The notes under the pieces are model-generated. The model ran no database searches. It was not told the origin of the DNA and worked only from the letters and a program-made list of their open reading frames with translations. A stretch of 5,468 nt of DNA, taken from positions 1 through 5,468 of the forward strand of contig QHPZ01000084.1 in the NCBI GenBank assembly GCA_003219225.1, in the 5' to 3' direction. This document shows, one piece after another, positions 1 through 5,468 of the stretch. Each line of letters begins with the position of its first letter. Within the stretch, counting starts at the first letter, position 1. The DNA is from Verrucomicrobiota bacterium. GTDB taxonomy: Bacteria; Verrucomicrobiota; Verrucomicrobiia; Chthoniobacterales; UBA10450. Both the position numbers and the translations under genes were made by a program.

Positions 1-422
1 CCGGCCTCACCGGCTTTCACCATGCTCACGAACAGCCGGTTGAAGACACGCGGGTGCTTGCTAATGGCCTCATGAAATGTTTCACCGCCTTGCACCCGGG
101 TGATGACATCGCTGAGAATGTGCCGCAGACTGCGCTGCCGTTTCGGATCCGCTTGTTCGTAAAGCGCCGTTAAAGCTTGGACGAGTGAAATGCCGGCTTC
201 AATCATCGTGGCCAGCTGTCGGGTGCAAAGCACCAAGTCAGTTTCCTTCACTGTCCACGTCTTCTTCCGCGAGCGGACCGACATCGCCTTGCGTTGCAGA
301 GACAGCACCATGAGCCCGCGGCTCATCAGACTGGTGACGGCGTTGTCTTCGTTGAGAGCATCTTGGATTCCGGAGACGATGCGGCCGGAAGGATCCCGAG
401 CTTGATAGGAGAAGGTGATCAT
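1..422 (-). CDS. Type II secretion / type IV pilus inner-membrane protein, PilC/GspF family (N-terminal part)
   Basis: The frame opens at ATG 422-420 and stays open for 140 codons to the window edge, so only the N-terminal third of a roughly 400-residue family is present. It begins MITFSYQARDPSGRIVSG, the usual PilC/GspF opening. Around residues 66-90 comes the start of the first T2SSF domain (LCTRQLATMIEAGISLVQAL). A second conserved stretch at about 106-140 has GGETFHEAI and ends in FVSMVKAGEAG. The membrane segments and the second T2SSF domain lie outside the window. The family forms the inner-membrane platform for the assembly ATPase in type IV pili or type II secretion; one gene alone cannot say which. 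A GGAA nine bases before the ATG supports this start. An in-frame ATG at 437-435 would add five residues but has no ribosome-binding site. The gene diverges from the MBL-fold gene, and that gene's likely promoter overlaps its first codons. Confidence 0.93.
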   Translation of the reverse strand, partial: MITFSYQARDPSGRIVSGIQDALNEDNAVTSLMSRGLMVLSLQRKAMSVRSRKKTWTVKETDLVLCTRQLATMIEAGISLVQALTALYEQADPKRQRSLRHILSDVITRVQGGETFHEAISKHPRVFNRLFVSMVKAGEA

Positions 423-431
423 ACTTATAAT
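402..431 (+). promoter_or_regulatory. Sigma70-type promoter for the MBL-fold/prenyltransferase pair
   Basis: TTGATA at 402-407 matches the -35 consensus at five of six bases. TATAAT at 426-431 is a perfect -10 box, and the spacer is 18 bp. Transcription would begin near 438, giving a leader of about 19 nt before the ATG at 457. The promoter sits over the first codons of the divergent pilC/gspF gene. If it is real, it rules out the GTG at 415 as a start for the MBL-fold protein. The boxes are seen directly; activity is inferred. Confidence 0.55.
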
Positions 432-456
432 TTCCATACTGAGTAGAGCAGCTAGG

Positions 457-1146
457 ATGCCACCTCCATTACTCCGCCGCCCCAACCGCCTTGTTTTCAT
501 CCCTTTGCCTACTCAAAATTCCCTCGTGTCCACAGTCGCCGACGAGCTCAGCCAGCTCACGTCTTCCCTTTTTTTCTGGCAAAGCTACGACCGCGCCATC
601 AAAGCCGATCTGTTCTCAACTGCTGTCGTGACGCGTGCCGGCGTTTTCGTTGTCGACCCAATCCTGCTCGACCACTCTGAACTTGGTCAATTGCAGCAGT
701 GCGCCCGGATTGCCGGCGTCATCGTCACGAACGCCAATCACCACCGTGCAGCGACTTGGTACTCGCAACAATTTTCGGTCCCGATCTTCGCCGCCGCCGA
801 TGTCTTTCCGGGTGAAAAACCAACGCGGTTTATACAGATCGAAGACGGCGAAAAAATAGAAAATGAATTCGAGATCCGGCAGATCGATGGCGCGGTTGCC
901 GGTGAAGTAGCGCTCTACCACGGTCGCGATGGCGGCGTATTAATTATTGGCGACGCGCTGATTAACTTTGAGCCATACGGCTTCACCTTTCTACCCAGCA
1001 AATATTGCCGCGATCAAAATGAAATGCGCCGCTCGCTCCGAAAACTTTTGGACTGTCAGGCCGAGCGAATCCTTTTTGCGCACGGTGCCCCCATCCTCTC
1101 GGACGTGAACGCGCGTTTGCGGCAACTCCTCGATGTCGACTGTTGA
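457..1146 (+). CDS. Metallo-beta-lactamase-fold protein with degraded metal-binding motif
   Basis: This is a 229-residue protein if started at ATG 457. The conserved part begins near residue 39 (FFWQSYDRAIKADLFST), followed by AGVFVVDPILLD (61-72) and GVIVTNANHHRA (87-98), which sits where MBL proteins carry THxHxDH. VALYH follows at 151-155, GVLIIGDAL at 160-168 and ILFAHGAPI at 205-213. The later acidic D166 and histidine H209 remain, but the first two histidines of the signature are asparagines (N92, N94), and no histidine is seen before the VALYH strand. Metal binding and hydrolase activity are therefore doubtful, and the substrate is unknown. Start is uncertain: GTG 415 lies upstream of the predicted transcription start, while GTG 526 would remove a proline/arginine-rich N-terminus lacking family features. 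No clear Shine-Dalgarno precedes any of them. The end overlaps the prenyltransferase frame, suggesting one transcript. Confidence 0.8.
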   Translation: MPPPLLRRPNRLVFIPLPTQNSLVSTVADELSQLTSSLFFWQSYDRAIKADLFSTAVVTRAGVFVVDPILLDHSELGQLQQCARIAGVIVTNANHHRAATWYSQQFSVPIFAAADVFPGEKPTRFIQIEDGEKIENEFEIRQIDGAVAGEVALYHGRDGGVLIIGDALINFEPYGFTFLPSKYCRDQNEMRRSLRKLLDCQAERILFAHGAPILSDVNARLRQLLDVDC

Positions 1147-2032
1147 AGTGAGTCCGCAAGATGGACAATGCCGGAGCGATCCGCAGATGGCCGGGCCCGT
1201 CGTTCGTTTTTTCCGGCTGATCCGGTTTTCGCACACGATTTTCGCGCTGCCTTTCGCGCTCGGCGCGTTGATCGTCGCAGCGCGTGGCCGACCACCTCTA
1301 CGAACCTTGCTGCTCGTTTTGGTCTGTATGGTAGCGGCCCGCACCGCCGCGATGCTCTTCAATCGCCTCGTCGACTGGTCGCTCGATCAGCGCAACCCAC
1401 GGACCGCGTCGCGTCATCTGCTTTTGCCGAGATCGGCTGTGTTCATCCTCCTGCTGATTGCCTCGGCGCTTTTCTTGTTTGCAGCAGCGGCCATCAATCG
1501 TCTCACCTTCTGGCTGTCGCCGCTCGCGCTCGCCATCGTGTTCTTCTATTCAGTGACGAAGCGGTTCACCGTCGCGACGCATTTTTTCCTTGGTCTCGCG
1601 CTCGCGATCGCCCCGATCGGCGCCTGGATCGCTCAACGTGCACATGTCGATCTCGCCCCGTTGGTCCTCGCCGTCGGCGTCATCTGCTGGGTCGCCGGGT
1701 TCGATCTGATTTACGCCACTCAAGATTACGAGTTCGACGGACGCGAAGGGCTCCGTTCCCTCGTCGTGAAACTCGGTATCCGCCGCAGCTTGCGTCTGGC
1801 GCAACTGCTCCATGCGATCATGCTCGTAGCGCTGCTCGCTTTCGGCTGGCTGGCCGAGCTGGGTTCAATCTATTACGGCGCGATGGCGCTGGTTGCTGCG
1901 GCGCTCGTGTTCGAGCACCAAAGTGCACGCCGCCTCGATGTCGCTGCAATTAATCGCGCATTTTTCCAAAGCAACGCGTTTGTCAGCGCCGTTTTCCTGG
2001 CCGCGGTTTGCGCCGATCAATGTCTGAGATAA
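1133..2032 (+). CDS. ubiA: UbiA-family prenyltransferase (4-hydroxybenzoate polyprenyltransferase / MqnP-like)
   Basis: This is a polytopic membrane enzyme of 299 residues in the longest form. It carries both aspartate-rich motifs of the UbiA superfamily. Motif 1 is N77-x3-D81-x3-D85 followed by RNPRTASR; motif 2 is D191-x2-Y194-x3-D198, continuing into YEFDGREGL. These bind the prenyl diphosphate through magnesium. SHTIFALPFAL (33-43), YSVTKRFT (139-146) and NRAFFQSNAF (274-283) are further family landmarks. About eight or nine hydrophobic segments fill the rest. The family attaches a polyprenyl chain to an aromatic acid in ubiquinone or menaquinone synthesis. The motif 2 wording resembles the UbiA branch that includes MqnP of the futalosine menaquinone pathway; that assignment is inference and the symbol is family level only. 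ATG 1133 overlaps the preceding gene by 14 bp and lacks a Shine-Dalgarno. ATG 1187 (281 residues) has one, and may be the true start. The gene converges on rpiB with 18 bp between stops. Confidence 0.93.
   Translation: MSTVEVSPQDGQCRSDPQMAGPVVRFFRLIRFSHTIFALPFALGALIVAARGRPPLRTLLLVLVCMVAARTAAMLFNRLVDWSLDQRNPRTASRHLLLPRSAVFILLLIASALFLFAAAAINRLTFWLSPLALAIVFFYSVTKRFTVATHFFLGLALAIAPIGAWIAQRAHVDLAPLVLAVGVICWVAGFDLIYATQDYEFDGREGLRSLVVKLGIRRSLRLAQLLHAIMLVALLAFGWLAELGSIYYGAMALVAAALVFEHQSARRLDVAAINRAFFQSNAFVSAVFLAAVCADQCLR
1173..1189 (+). promoter_or_regulatory. Shine-Dalgarno GGAG plus ATG: alternative start of the prenyltransferase
   Basis: GGAG at 1173-1176 lies ten bases before an in-frame ATG at 1187-1189, whereas ATG 1133 has no purine-rich element upstream. 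Initiation here would drop 18 polar residues lacking family features and give a 281-residue protein beginning MAGPVVRFFRLIRFSHT. It would also remove the overlap with the MBL-fold gene and leave a 40-bp gap. Confidence 0.45.
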
Positions 2033-2050
2033 AGCGCGATTCAGTGGCCG

Positions 2051-2482
2051 TTACATCGCGTTCACTTGCGCGACGCGGCGCTCGTGACGGCCGCCTTCAA
2101 AGGGCGTCTCGAGCCAGATTTGAACAATTCTCAGGGCAAGCTCTTCCGCTATCAGGCGTTGTCCGAGGGAAAGCATGTTGGCATCATTGTGCTGGCGTGC
2201 CAGCCGTGCCGATTCTTCGTTCCAGCACAACGCGCAACGAATGCCATGCACTTTGTTTGCGACCATTGCTTCGCCGTTGCCCGACCCGCCGAACACAATG
2301 CCGCGGTCGCATTCCCCGCGCGCGACCGCTTCAGCGGCAAGACGAATGAAACCAGGATAATCCACCGGCTCCTCGTTAAACGTGCCGAAATCTTTCACCT
2401 CGTGCCCGAGCGAGCCGAGGAGTTCCTTCACTTTTTCCTTGTAGCGAAAGCCGGCGTGGTCGGTGCCAAGTGCGATTTTCAT
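2051..2482 (-). CDS. rpiB: Ribose-5-phosphate isomerase B (RpiB/LacAB family)
   Basis: This 143-residue protein is a normal length for RpiB. It interconverts ribose 5-phosphate and ribulose 5-phosphate in the cytosolic pentose phosphate pathway. It starts MKIALGTDHAGF, with the D8-H9 pair of the family, and has DYPGF at 41-45. The phosphate/active-site loop is GGSGNGEAMVANK (65-77), followed by RQHNDAN (96-102) with the ring-opening histidine H98, and GGRHERRV (130-137). E. coli RpiB uses a cysteine in the active-site loop as base; here the loop reads GGSGNGE as in Mycobacterium tuberculosis RpiB, where the glutamate serves, so E71 is the likely base. ATG 2482-2480 is chosen because MKIALGTDH is the true N-terminus; upstream codons in the same frame are a shadow of the co-chaperone gene. 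It lies 35 bp downstream of that gene on the same strand and is probably cotranscribed. No good Shine-Dalgarno is visible. Confidence 0.97.
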   Translation of the reverse strand: MKIALGTDHAGFRYKEKVKELLGSLGHEVKDFGTFNEEPVDYPGFIRLAAEAVARGECDRGIVFGGSGNGEAMVANKVHGIRCALCWNEESARLARQHNDANMLSLGQRLIAEELALRIVQIWLETPFEGGRHERRVAQVNAM

Positions 2483-2517
2483 GAAACGTCGCGCCGCGTT
2501 CTGTGACGATGTCGATC

Positions 2518-3471
2518 TTAGCCGCTCTGCAATCTGGCCAGTTCGCTCCAGAGGTCCCGCTCCCGCTGACTCAATTTTTTCGGCACGTTGATTTGCAGCT
2601 CCACGTAAAGATCGCCCCGTTTTCCGGACGCGCTCGGCAAACCGCGCTCGCGTAATCGGAACCGTTGGCCGCCCTGGGTCCCGGGCGGCACCTTTAGCCG
2701 CACGTTGCCCTCCAGCGTCGGCACCTTCAGTTCCATGCCGAGGACCGCCTGCCACGGAGCAATTTTTTCCTCGTGAATCAGATCGCTGCCTTCGACACGA
2801 AAATCGGGGTGCCGCGCCAGACGCACGCGCAAGAACAGGTCGCCGCTTTTGCCGCCGCGCGCGCCCGCTTCACCCTGACCAGCGAGTCGGATGCGCTGCC
2901 CTTCGTGCACGCCGCGCGGAATTTTCACCTGATACTGCTCGACCTTGGTCGAGCCCGCGCGCCGCAGCGACACCGTCCGTGTCGATCCGTCCAGCGCTTC
3001 TTCGAGCGTAACCATGATGTCCGCTTCAACATCCGCGCCCCGCTCCGCTGTCGCTGCTTGTCCGCCAAATCCGCCAAACGCCGACCGGCCGCGGCCGCCG
3101 CCGAAGAAAGCCTCGAAGAAATCGCTGAACCCAGTGCCGCCGAACTCGAATTCAATCCCGCCGTCGCCGCCGCCCCATTGGTAGGACCGCCCTCCGCCCG
3201 GCTGACCGCTCCATTGCGGCGGCGGTTGAAACCCGCCCGGCTGGTTCCAATCGGCCCCGAGCTGATCGTACTTCTTGCGTTTCTCCGGGTCGCTCAGGAC
3301 CTCATATGCCTCGTTGATCTCTTTGAATTTCTCTTCGGCCGCCTTTTTGTCCTTGGCCACATCAGGGTGGTATTTGCGCGCCAGTTTGCGAAACGCGCTC
3401 CGAATCTCTTCGTCGCTCGCCGCTTTCGGAACACCGAGTGTTTCGTAGTAATCCCTGAATTGGACCGGCAT
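2518..3471 (-). CDS. cbpA: J-domain co-chaperone, CbpA-type (DnaJ without zinc finger)
   Basis: This is a 317-residue Hsp40. The J domain spans about residues 6-72 (DYYETLGVPKAASDEEI to KKYDQLG) with the essential HPD at 35-37, which stimulates DnaK ATPase. A glycine/phenylalanine-rich linker follows (about 73-140: GFSDFFEAFFGGG, FGGFGG, and QP-rich stretches). Two C-terminal substrate-binding domains run from about 145 to 297, with VKIPRGVHEGQRIRLAGQGE (182-201) and VPPGTQGGQRFRLRERGLP (261-279). The CxxCxGxG zinc repeats of full DnaJ are absent, so this is the class B/CbpA architecture of about 300-320 residues. The start at ATG 3471-3469 puts MPVQFRDYYETLGV at the N-terminus; an upstream in-frame start at 3567 would add 32 unrelated residues read through the palindrome. 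No strong Shine-Dalgarno is seen. The gene leads a likely two-gene unit with rpiB and has no dnaK or grpE neighbour in this window. Confidence 0.95.
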   Translation of the reverse strand: MPVQFRDYYETLGVPKAASDEEIRSAFRKLARKYHPDVAKDKKAAEEKFKEINEAYEVLSDPEKRKKYDQLGADWNQPGGFQPPPQWSGQPGGGRSYQWGGGDGGIEFEFGGTGFSDFFEAFFGGGRGRSAFGGFGGQAATAERGADVEADIMVTLEEALDGSTRTVSLRRAGSTKVEQYQVKIPRGVHEGQRIRLAGQGEAGARGGKSGDLFLRVRLARHPDFRVEGSDLIHEEKIAPWQAVLGMELKVPTLEGNVRLKVPPGTQGGQRFRLRERGLPSASGKRGDLYVELQINVPKKLSQRERDLWSELARLQSG

Positions 3472-3524
3472 CCCGTGAACTTCTGCACTGCGAAGGTGTA
3501 GCGCAACTCGCTCGCGATCCAGCT

Positions 3525-3597
3525 GGTGGGGCGAGACTCTGTCGAGCCGACGAACGCGTTCCCGCAATTCGACGGCTCCGCAGAGCGTCGCCCCACC
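3525..3597. repeat. Large imperfect palindrome (REP-like element) in a divergent intergenic gap
   Basis: The left arm 3525-3554 and right arm 3568-3597 are 30 nt each around a 13-nt loop. Twenty-five positions pair by Watson-Crick rules, one forms a G-T wobble and four are mismatched. The outer ten pairs (GGTGGGGCGA against TCGCCCCACC) are perfect, then CTCTG/CAGAG, GAGCCG/CGGCTC and CGAA/TTCG. It lies 53 bp before the co-chaperone start and 44 bp before the DUF2905 ATG. There is no T-tract, so it is not an ordinary terminator. Size and shape fit a REP/BIME-like dispersed palindrome, but I cannot show genome-wide copies from here. The gap 3472-3641 holds no gene I can support. Confidence 0.75.
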
Positions 3598-3601
3598 GAC
3601 C

Positions 3602-3620
3602 AGGAAGTTGCTCGCGCTTG
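3602..3620 (+). promoter_or_regulatory. Shine-Dalgarno AGGAAG plus TTG: alternative start of the DUF2905 gene
   Basis: AGGAAG at 3602-3607 lies ten bases before an in-frame TTG at 3618-3620, directly after the palindrome. Starting here would add eight residues (ending QILS) to the DUF2905 protein. The ATG at 3642, which gives the usual family N-terminus, has no such site. The spacing supports the TTG; family length supports the ATG. Confidence 0.35.
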
Positions 3621-3641
3621 ATTGTCGAACAAATTTTATCG

Positions 3642-3857
3642 ATGCGCGAGCTCGGAAAATTCCTCATCATGCTCGGAGCGATCGTTTTGCTTTTGGGTCT
3701 TATTTTGTGGAGCGGTTTTGCTCCGAATTGGCTGGGCCGTTTGCCCGGCGACATCCGGATCGAGCGCGAGCACTCCGCGTTCTATTTCCCGATCGTCACC
3801 TGCATCATTCTGAGCATTCTGCTCAGCATTTTGCTATCGATCTTTCGCCGGTTTTGA
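3642..3857 (+). CDS. DUF2905 family small membrane protein
   Basis: This 71-residue protein starts MRELGKFLIMLGAIVLLLG, typical of the DUF2905 family. One membrane helix spans about residues 7-24, followed by the hallmark LGRLPGDIRIE (31-41), FYFPIVTCIILS (47-58) and a second helix to about 68, ending FRRF. No function is known for the family; it is predicted to sit in the inner membrane with a short loop carrying the LPGDIRIE motif. An upstream TTG at 3618 has a better ribosome-binding site and would give 79 residues. The TGA stop at 3855-3857 overlaps the TTG start of the glycosylase gene (TTGA), so the two are probably translationally coupled. The codons for the last helix contain a small perfect inverted repeat at 3810-3826. 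Confidence 0.9.
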   Translation: MRELGKFLIMLGAIVLLLGLILWSGFAPNWLGRLPGDIRIEREHSAFYFPIVTCIILSILLSILLSIFRRF

Positions 3858-4476
3858 AAAAGCCCACCACGTCGCGCCAGCAACTCGCGCTCGCGCGGCA
3901 CGTCGCCCGATTGCGCAGATGTCGGCGCTGTCCGCGAATGCAATCCACACCCGTATCCGGCGGCGCAATCGTGAGCGATGTGATCCTGATCGGTCAGGCG
4001 CCCGGCCCACGCGAACCCGTCCGGCAGCGACCTTTCGCCCACACCGCCGGACGCACCCTGTTCCAATGGTTCGAGAGGTTCTGCGGACTGAATGAATCGG
4101 CCGTAAGATCGACAATCTATTTCGCCGCCGTCTGCCGATGTTTTCCCGGCAAGAATTCCAGCGGCGGCGATCGCGTGCCGACTGGTAATGAAATCGGTAA
4201 CTGTTCTTCGTGGCTCGACGACGAGATAAAAATTTTGCAACCGCGGCTGGTCATTCCCGTGGGCCGACTTGCCATTGGCCAGTTCGTCGATTGCTCCAAG
4301 CTGGAAGAAGTGATTGGCAATTTGATCTAATCCCTCTTCCGCATCCTTCGGGCGCATCACCCTGGCACAAACTCCCGCCCGGCCGCGCTCTGACCGCGCG
4401 CGCGCTGCGCAAAATCGCGCAGCATCCAGCAATTGTCGATCTGGTAGGGCGCGACTGCCGGGTGTTCCGAAATTGA
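3854..4476 (+). pseudogene. Uracil-DNA glycosylase superfamily protein (4Fe-4S type), frame broken near 4320
   Basis: Two frames together encode one protein of the 4Fe-4S uracil-DNA-glycosylase superfamily, which removes uracil or related damaged bases from DNA. The first (3854-4330, 158 residues) has CRRC (C23, C26), motif A GQAPGPREP (47-55), VCRCFPGK (93-100) and NCSSWL (116-121). C23, C26, C96 and C117 match the four cluster cysteines of family 4 enzymes. It ends KLEEVIGNLI and a TAA at 4328. The second frame takes over at about 4321 with FDLIPLPHPSGASPWHK, carrying the HPSG motif of the DNA-contacting loop, and runs to TGA 4474. Neither part alone would be active. The join is one base short of in-frame, and from my memory of the family several residues between VIG and the LIPLPHPSG strand also seem missing, so a deletion of 3n+1 bases is likelier than a single lost base. 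A sequencing or assembly error is possible. The TTG start at 3854 overlaps the DUF2905 stop; no better start fits. Confidence 0.85.
4443..4475. repeat. Possible degraded half-copy of the palindromic repeat
   Basis: GGTAGGGCGCGACTGCCGGG and the next bases resemble the reverse complement of the right arm of the 3525-3597 palindrome: GGT(A/G)GGGCG, then CTGC, then GG, then a TC(C)GAA(A)TTG block, with small gaps. No opposite arm follows. It forms the last codons and stop of the glycosylase reading frame, beyond the usual end of that family. The likeness was aligned by eye and could be chance. Confidence 0.3.
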
Positions 4477-4510
4477 CCACAATCGCGCGCTCGCCTTAGT
4501 ACGCGCGAGC

Positions 4511-5468
4511 ATGGAAGTCCCTACTCGCACAGAGATTCCGGATTCAGACAAATGGGACCTGACGCTTCTCTTCGCGGATGTCGGCAAGTGGCAGGAGAGT
4601 TTCCGCTGGGTGCAGGAGACATTTCCGCGGCTGAAAGAGTGGCAGGGCCGCGTGGGTGAATCGGCGCAAAGCCTCGCCGCTTGCCTCGAGTTCGAGAAGA
4701 CGCTCGAGATGAAAGTCGAACGCCTTTATCACTTCGCCGGGTTGCAGCTCGCCGAAGACAACGCCAACCCGGAGCACCTCGCGCGCGTCGGCAAAATGCA
4801 AAATCTGCTTACCCAGATAGGCGAGGCCGCGGCGTTCATCGTTCCCGAATTTCAGGCGATCGACGATGAAAAATTCGCGCAGTTCATGGCCGATCCGCAG
4901 CTGGCCGATTGGCGGATCAAGCTCCACAAAATCCGCCGCATGAAGCCCCATGTCCTTTCCGAGAGGGAAGAACGTCTCCTTGCCTTGGGCGACAGCGCCC
5001 TGAGCGGCTATGACGACACTTTTTCGCAACTGACCGACGTGGACATGAAGTTCGGTGCGTTGACGGATGAGACCGGACGCGAAAAAACCCTGACCCAAAG
5101 CTCGTTCATGTCATTTTTGGTCAAACGCGATCCTGACCTGCGGAAACGCGCCTTCCACCAGTTTTACGCCGAGTTCCAGGATCACCAATACACGCTGGCG
5201 ACATCATTGGCCTATTCGGTAAAGGCGGATGTTTTCCGGGCGCGCGCGCGCAATTTTTCCTCCGCGCTCGAAGCTGCGCTCTTCCCCGATGATGTGCCGG
5301 TCGCCGTTTACGAAGGGTTGGTCGAATCGGTGCGTGCGCATCTCGCGCCGCTCGTCCGCTATTTTGAACTGCGCCGTCGCGTGCTCGGTTTGTCCGAGCT
5401 GCATCATTACGACACCTATGTCCCGCTCGTCCCGGAAATTCAGACGCGCATCTCGTTTGATCAAGCGA
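4511..5468 (+). CDS. pepF: Oligoendopeptidase F, peptidase family M3 (N-terminal part)
   Basis: The frame opens at ATG 4511 and runs 319 codons off the window, about half of a roughly 600-residue M3 metallopeptidase. It shows the PepF N-terminal layout: DKWDLTLLF (13-21), then the helical M3 N-terminal domain. SFMSFLVKRDPDLRKRAFHQF (198-218) comes next, then SLAYSVKADVFRARARNFSS (232-251), and a stretch ending LELHHYD-like at 295-301 (LSELHHYDTYVPLV). The zinc site HExxH lies beyond the edge, so activity cannot be judged here. The enzyme is cytosolic and cleaves short peptides. No signal peptide is seen. It follows the glycosylase by 34 bp on the same strand, with no terminator between, so cotranscription is plausible. 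The ATG lacks a clear Shine-Dalgarno, and a weak GC-rich hairpin covers the bases just before it. Confidence 0.95.
   Translation, partial: MEVPTRTEIPDSDKWDLTLLFADVGKWQESFRWVQETFPRLKEWQGRVGESAQSLAACLEFEKTLEMKVERLYHFAGLQLAEDNANPEHLARVGKMQNLLTQIGEAAAFIVPEFQAIDDEKFAQFMADPQLADWRIKLHKIRRMKPHVLSEREERLLALGDSALSGYDDTFSQLTDVDMKFGALTDETGREKTLTQSSFMSFLVKRDPDLRKRAFHQFYAEFQDHQYTLATSLAYSVKADVFRARARNFSSALEAALFPDDVPVAVYEGLVESVRAHLAPLVRYFELRRRVLGLSELHHYDTYVPLVPEIQTRISFDQA

Noticed and set aside
190..405. 71-codon + strand frame
   Set aside because: It is antisense to the pilC/gspF N-terminus, which has clear family sequence.
1168..1953. Long + strand open frame of 261 codons inside the prenyltransferase gene
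   Set aside because: It is an arginine-rich shadow in another frame of a gene with clear family motifs, as is common in GC-rich DNA.
2035..2060. CGCGAT/ATCGCG 6-bp stem with 14-nt loop between the convergent prenyltransferase and rpiB stops
   Set aside because: The stem is short, the loop is long and there is no T-tract on either strand, so it is not convincing as a bidirectional terminator.
2773..3501. Long + strand frame of 242 codons opposite the co-chaperone gene
   Set aside because: It is antisense to a well-supported J-domain protein, is alanine/arginine-rich and has no recognisable domain.
3810..3826. Perfect CTGAGCA-TTC-TGCTCAG hairpin followed by a short T-run near the end of the DUF2905 gene
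   Set aside because: It falls in codons for a repeated ILSILLSILLS helix, which explains the repeat, and four T bases are too few for a good terminator.
4316..4330. Programmed -1 frameshift to join the two glycosylase halves
   Set aside because: The local sequence C AAT TTG does not fit an X XXY YYZ slippery site and no obvious downstream stimulator was seen, so an indel is simpler.
4483..4510. GC-rich hairpin (TCGCGCG/CGCGCGA) before the oligoendopeptidase ATG
   Set aside because: It is a 7-bp low-complexity CG stem with a 12-nt loop and no T-tract; it is likely chance, though it could weakly mask the start site.
4544..5098. 184-codon frame on the - strand
   Set aside because: It is antisense to the oligoendopeptidase gene, whose conserved protein sequence explains the region.

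Overview
The window is a compact, GC-rich bacterial segment with seven genes or gene fragments on both strands and almost no spare DNA. The gene families point to a Gram-negative-type bacterium. They include a PilC/GspF secretion or pilus protein, an MqnP-like UbiA prenyltransferase, a DUF2905 membrane protein and an M3 oligopeptidase. Together with the GGTGGGGCGA-type palindrome, this mix reminds me of soil Verrucomicrobiota (Chthoniobacterales-like), but that is inference and cannot be proved from the sequence.

Left part (1-2032): the 5' end of a PilC/GspF gene runs leftward off the window. Diverging from it is a pair on the + strand: a metallo-beta-lactamase-fold protein with a degraded metal motif, then a UbiA-family prenyltransferase, whose longest frames overlap by 14 bp. 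A good sigma70-type promoter (TTGATA, 18 bp, TATAAT) lies just inside and over the start of the pilC/gspF gene and fits the + strand pair.

Middle (2051-3471, - strand): a J-domain co-chaperone of the CbpA type (no zinc finger) is followed 35 bp later by rpiB, ribose-5-phosphate isomerase B of the Mycobacterium-like type. rpiB converges with the prenyltransferase gene, leaving 18 bp between their stop codons and no convincing terminator.

Right part (3472-5468): the divergent gap between the co-chaperone and the next + strand gene holds a large imperfect palindrome (30-nt arms, 13-nt loop). After it come a DUF2905 membrane protein, a 4Fe-4S uracil-DNA-glycosylase-family gene starting at a TTG that overlaps the DUF2905 stop, and the N-terminal half of an M3-family oligoendopeptidase F that leaves the window. 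The glycosylase frame is broken: the iron-sulfur and motif A part lies in one frame and the HPSG motif part in another, with the break near 4316-4330. Its 3' end also looks like a degraded half of the palindrome family.

Apart from the broken glycosylase, the palindrome and the altered metal site of the MBL-fold protein, this is ordinary housekeeping sequence. I see no defence system, mobile gene cassette, CRISPR array, tRNA or rRNA.
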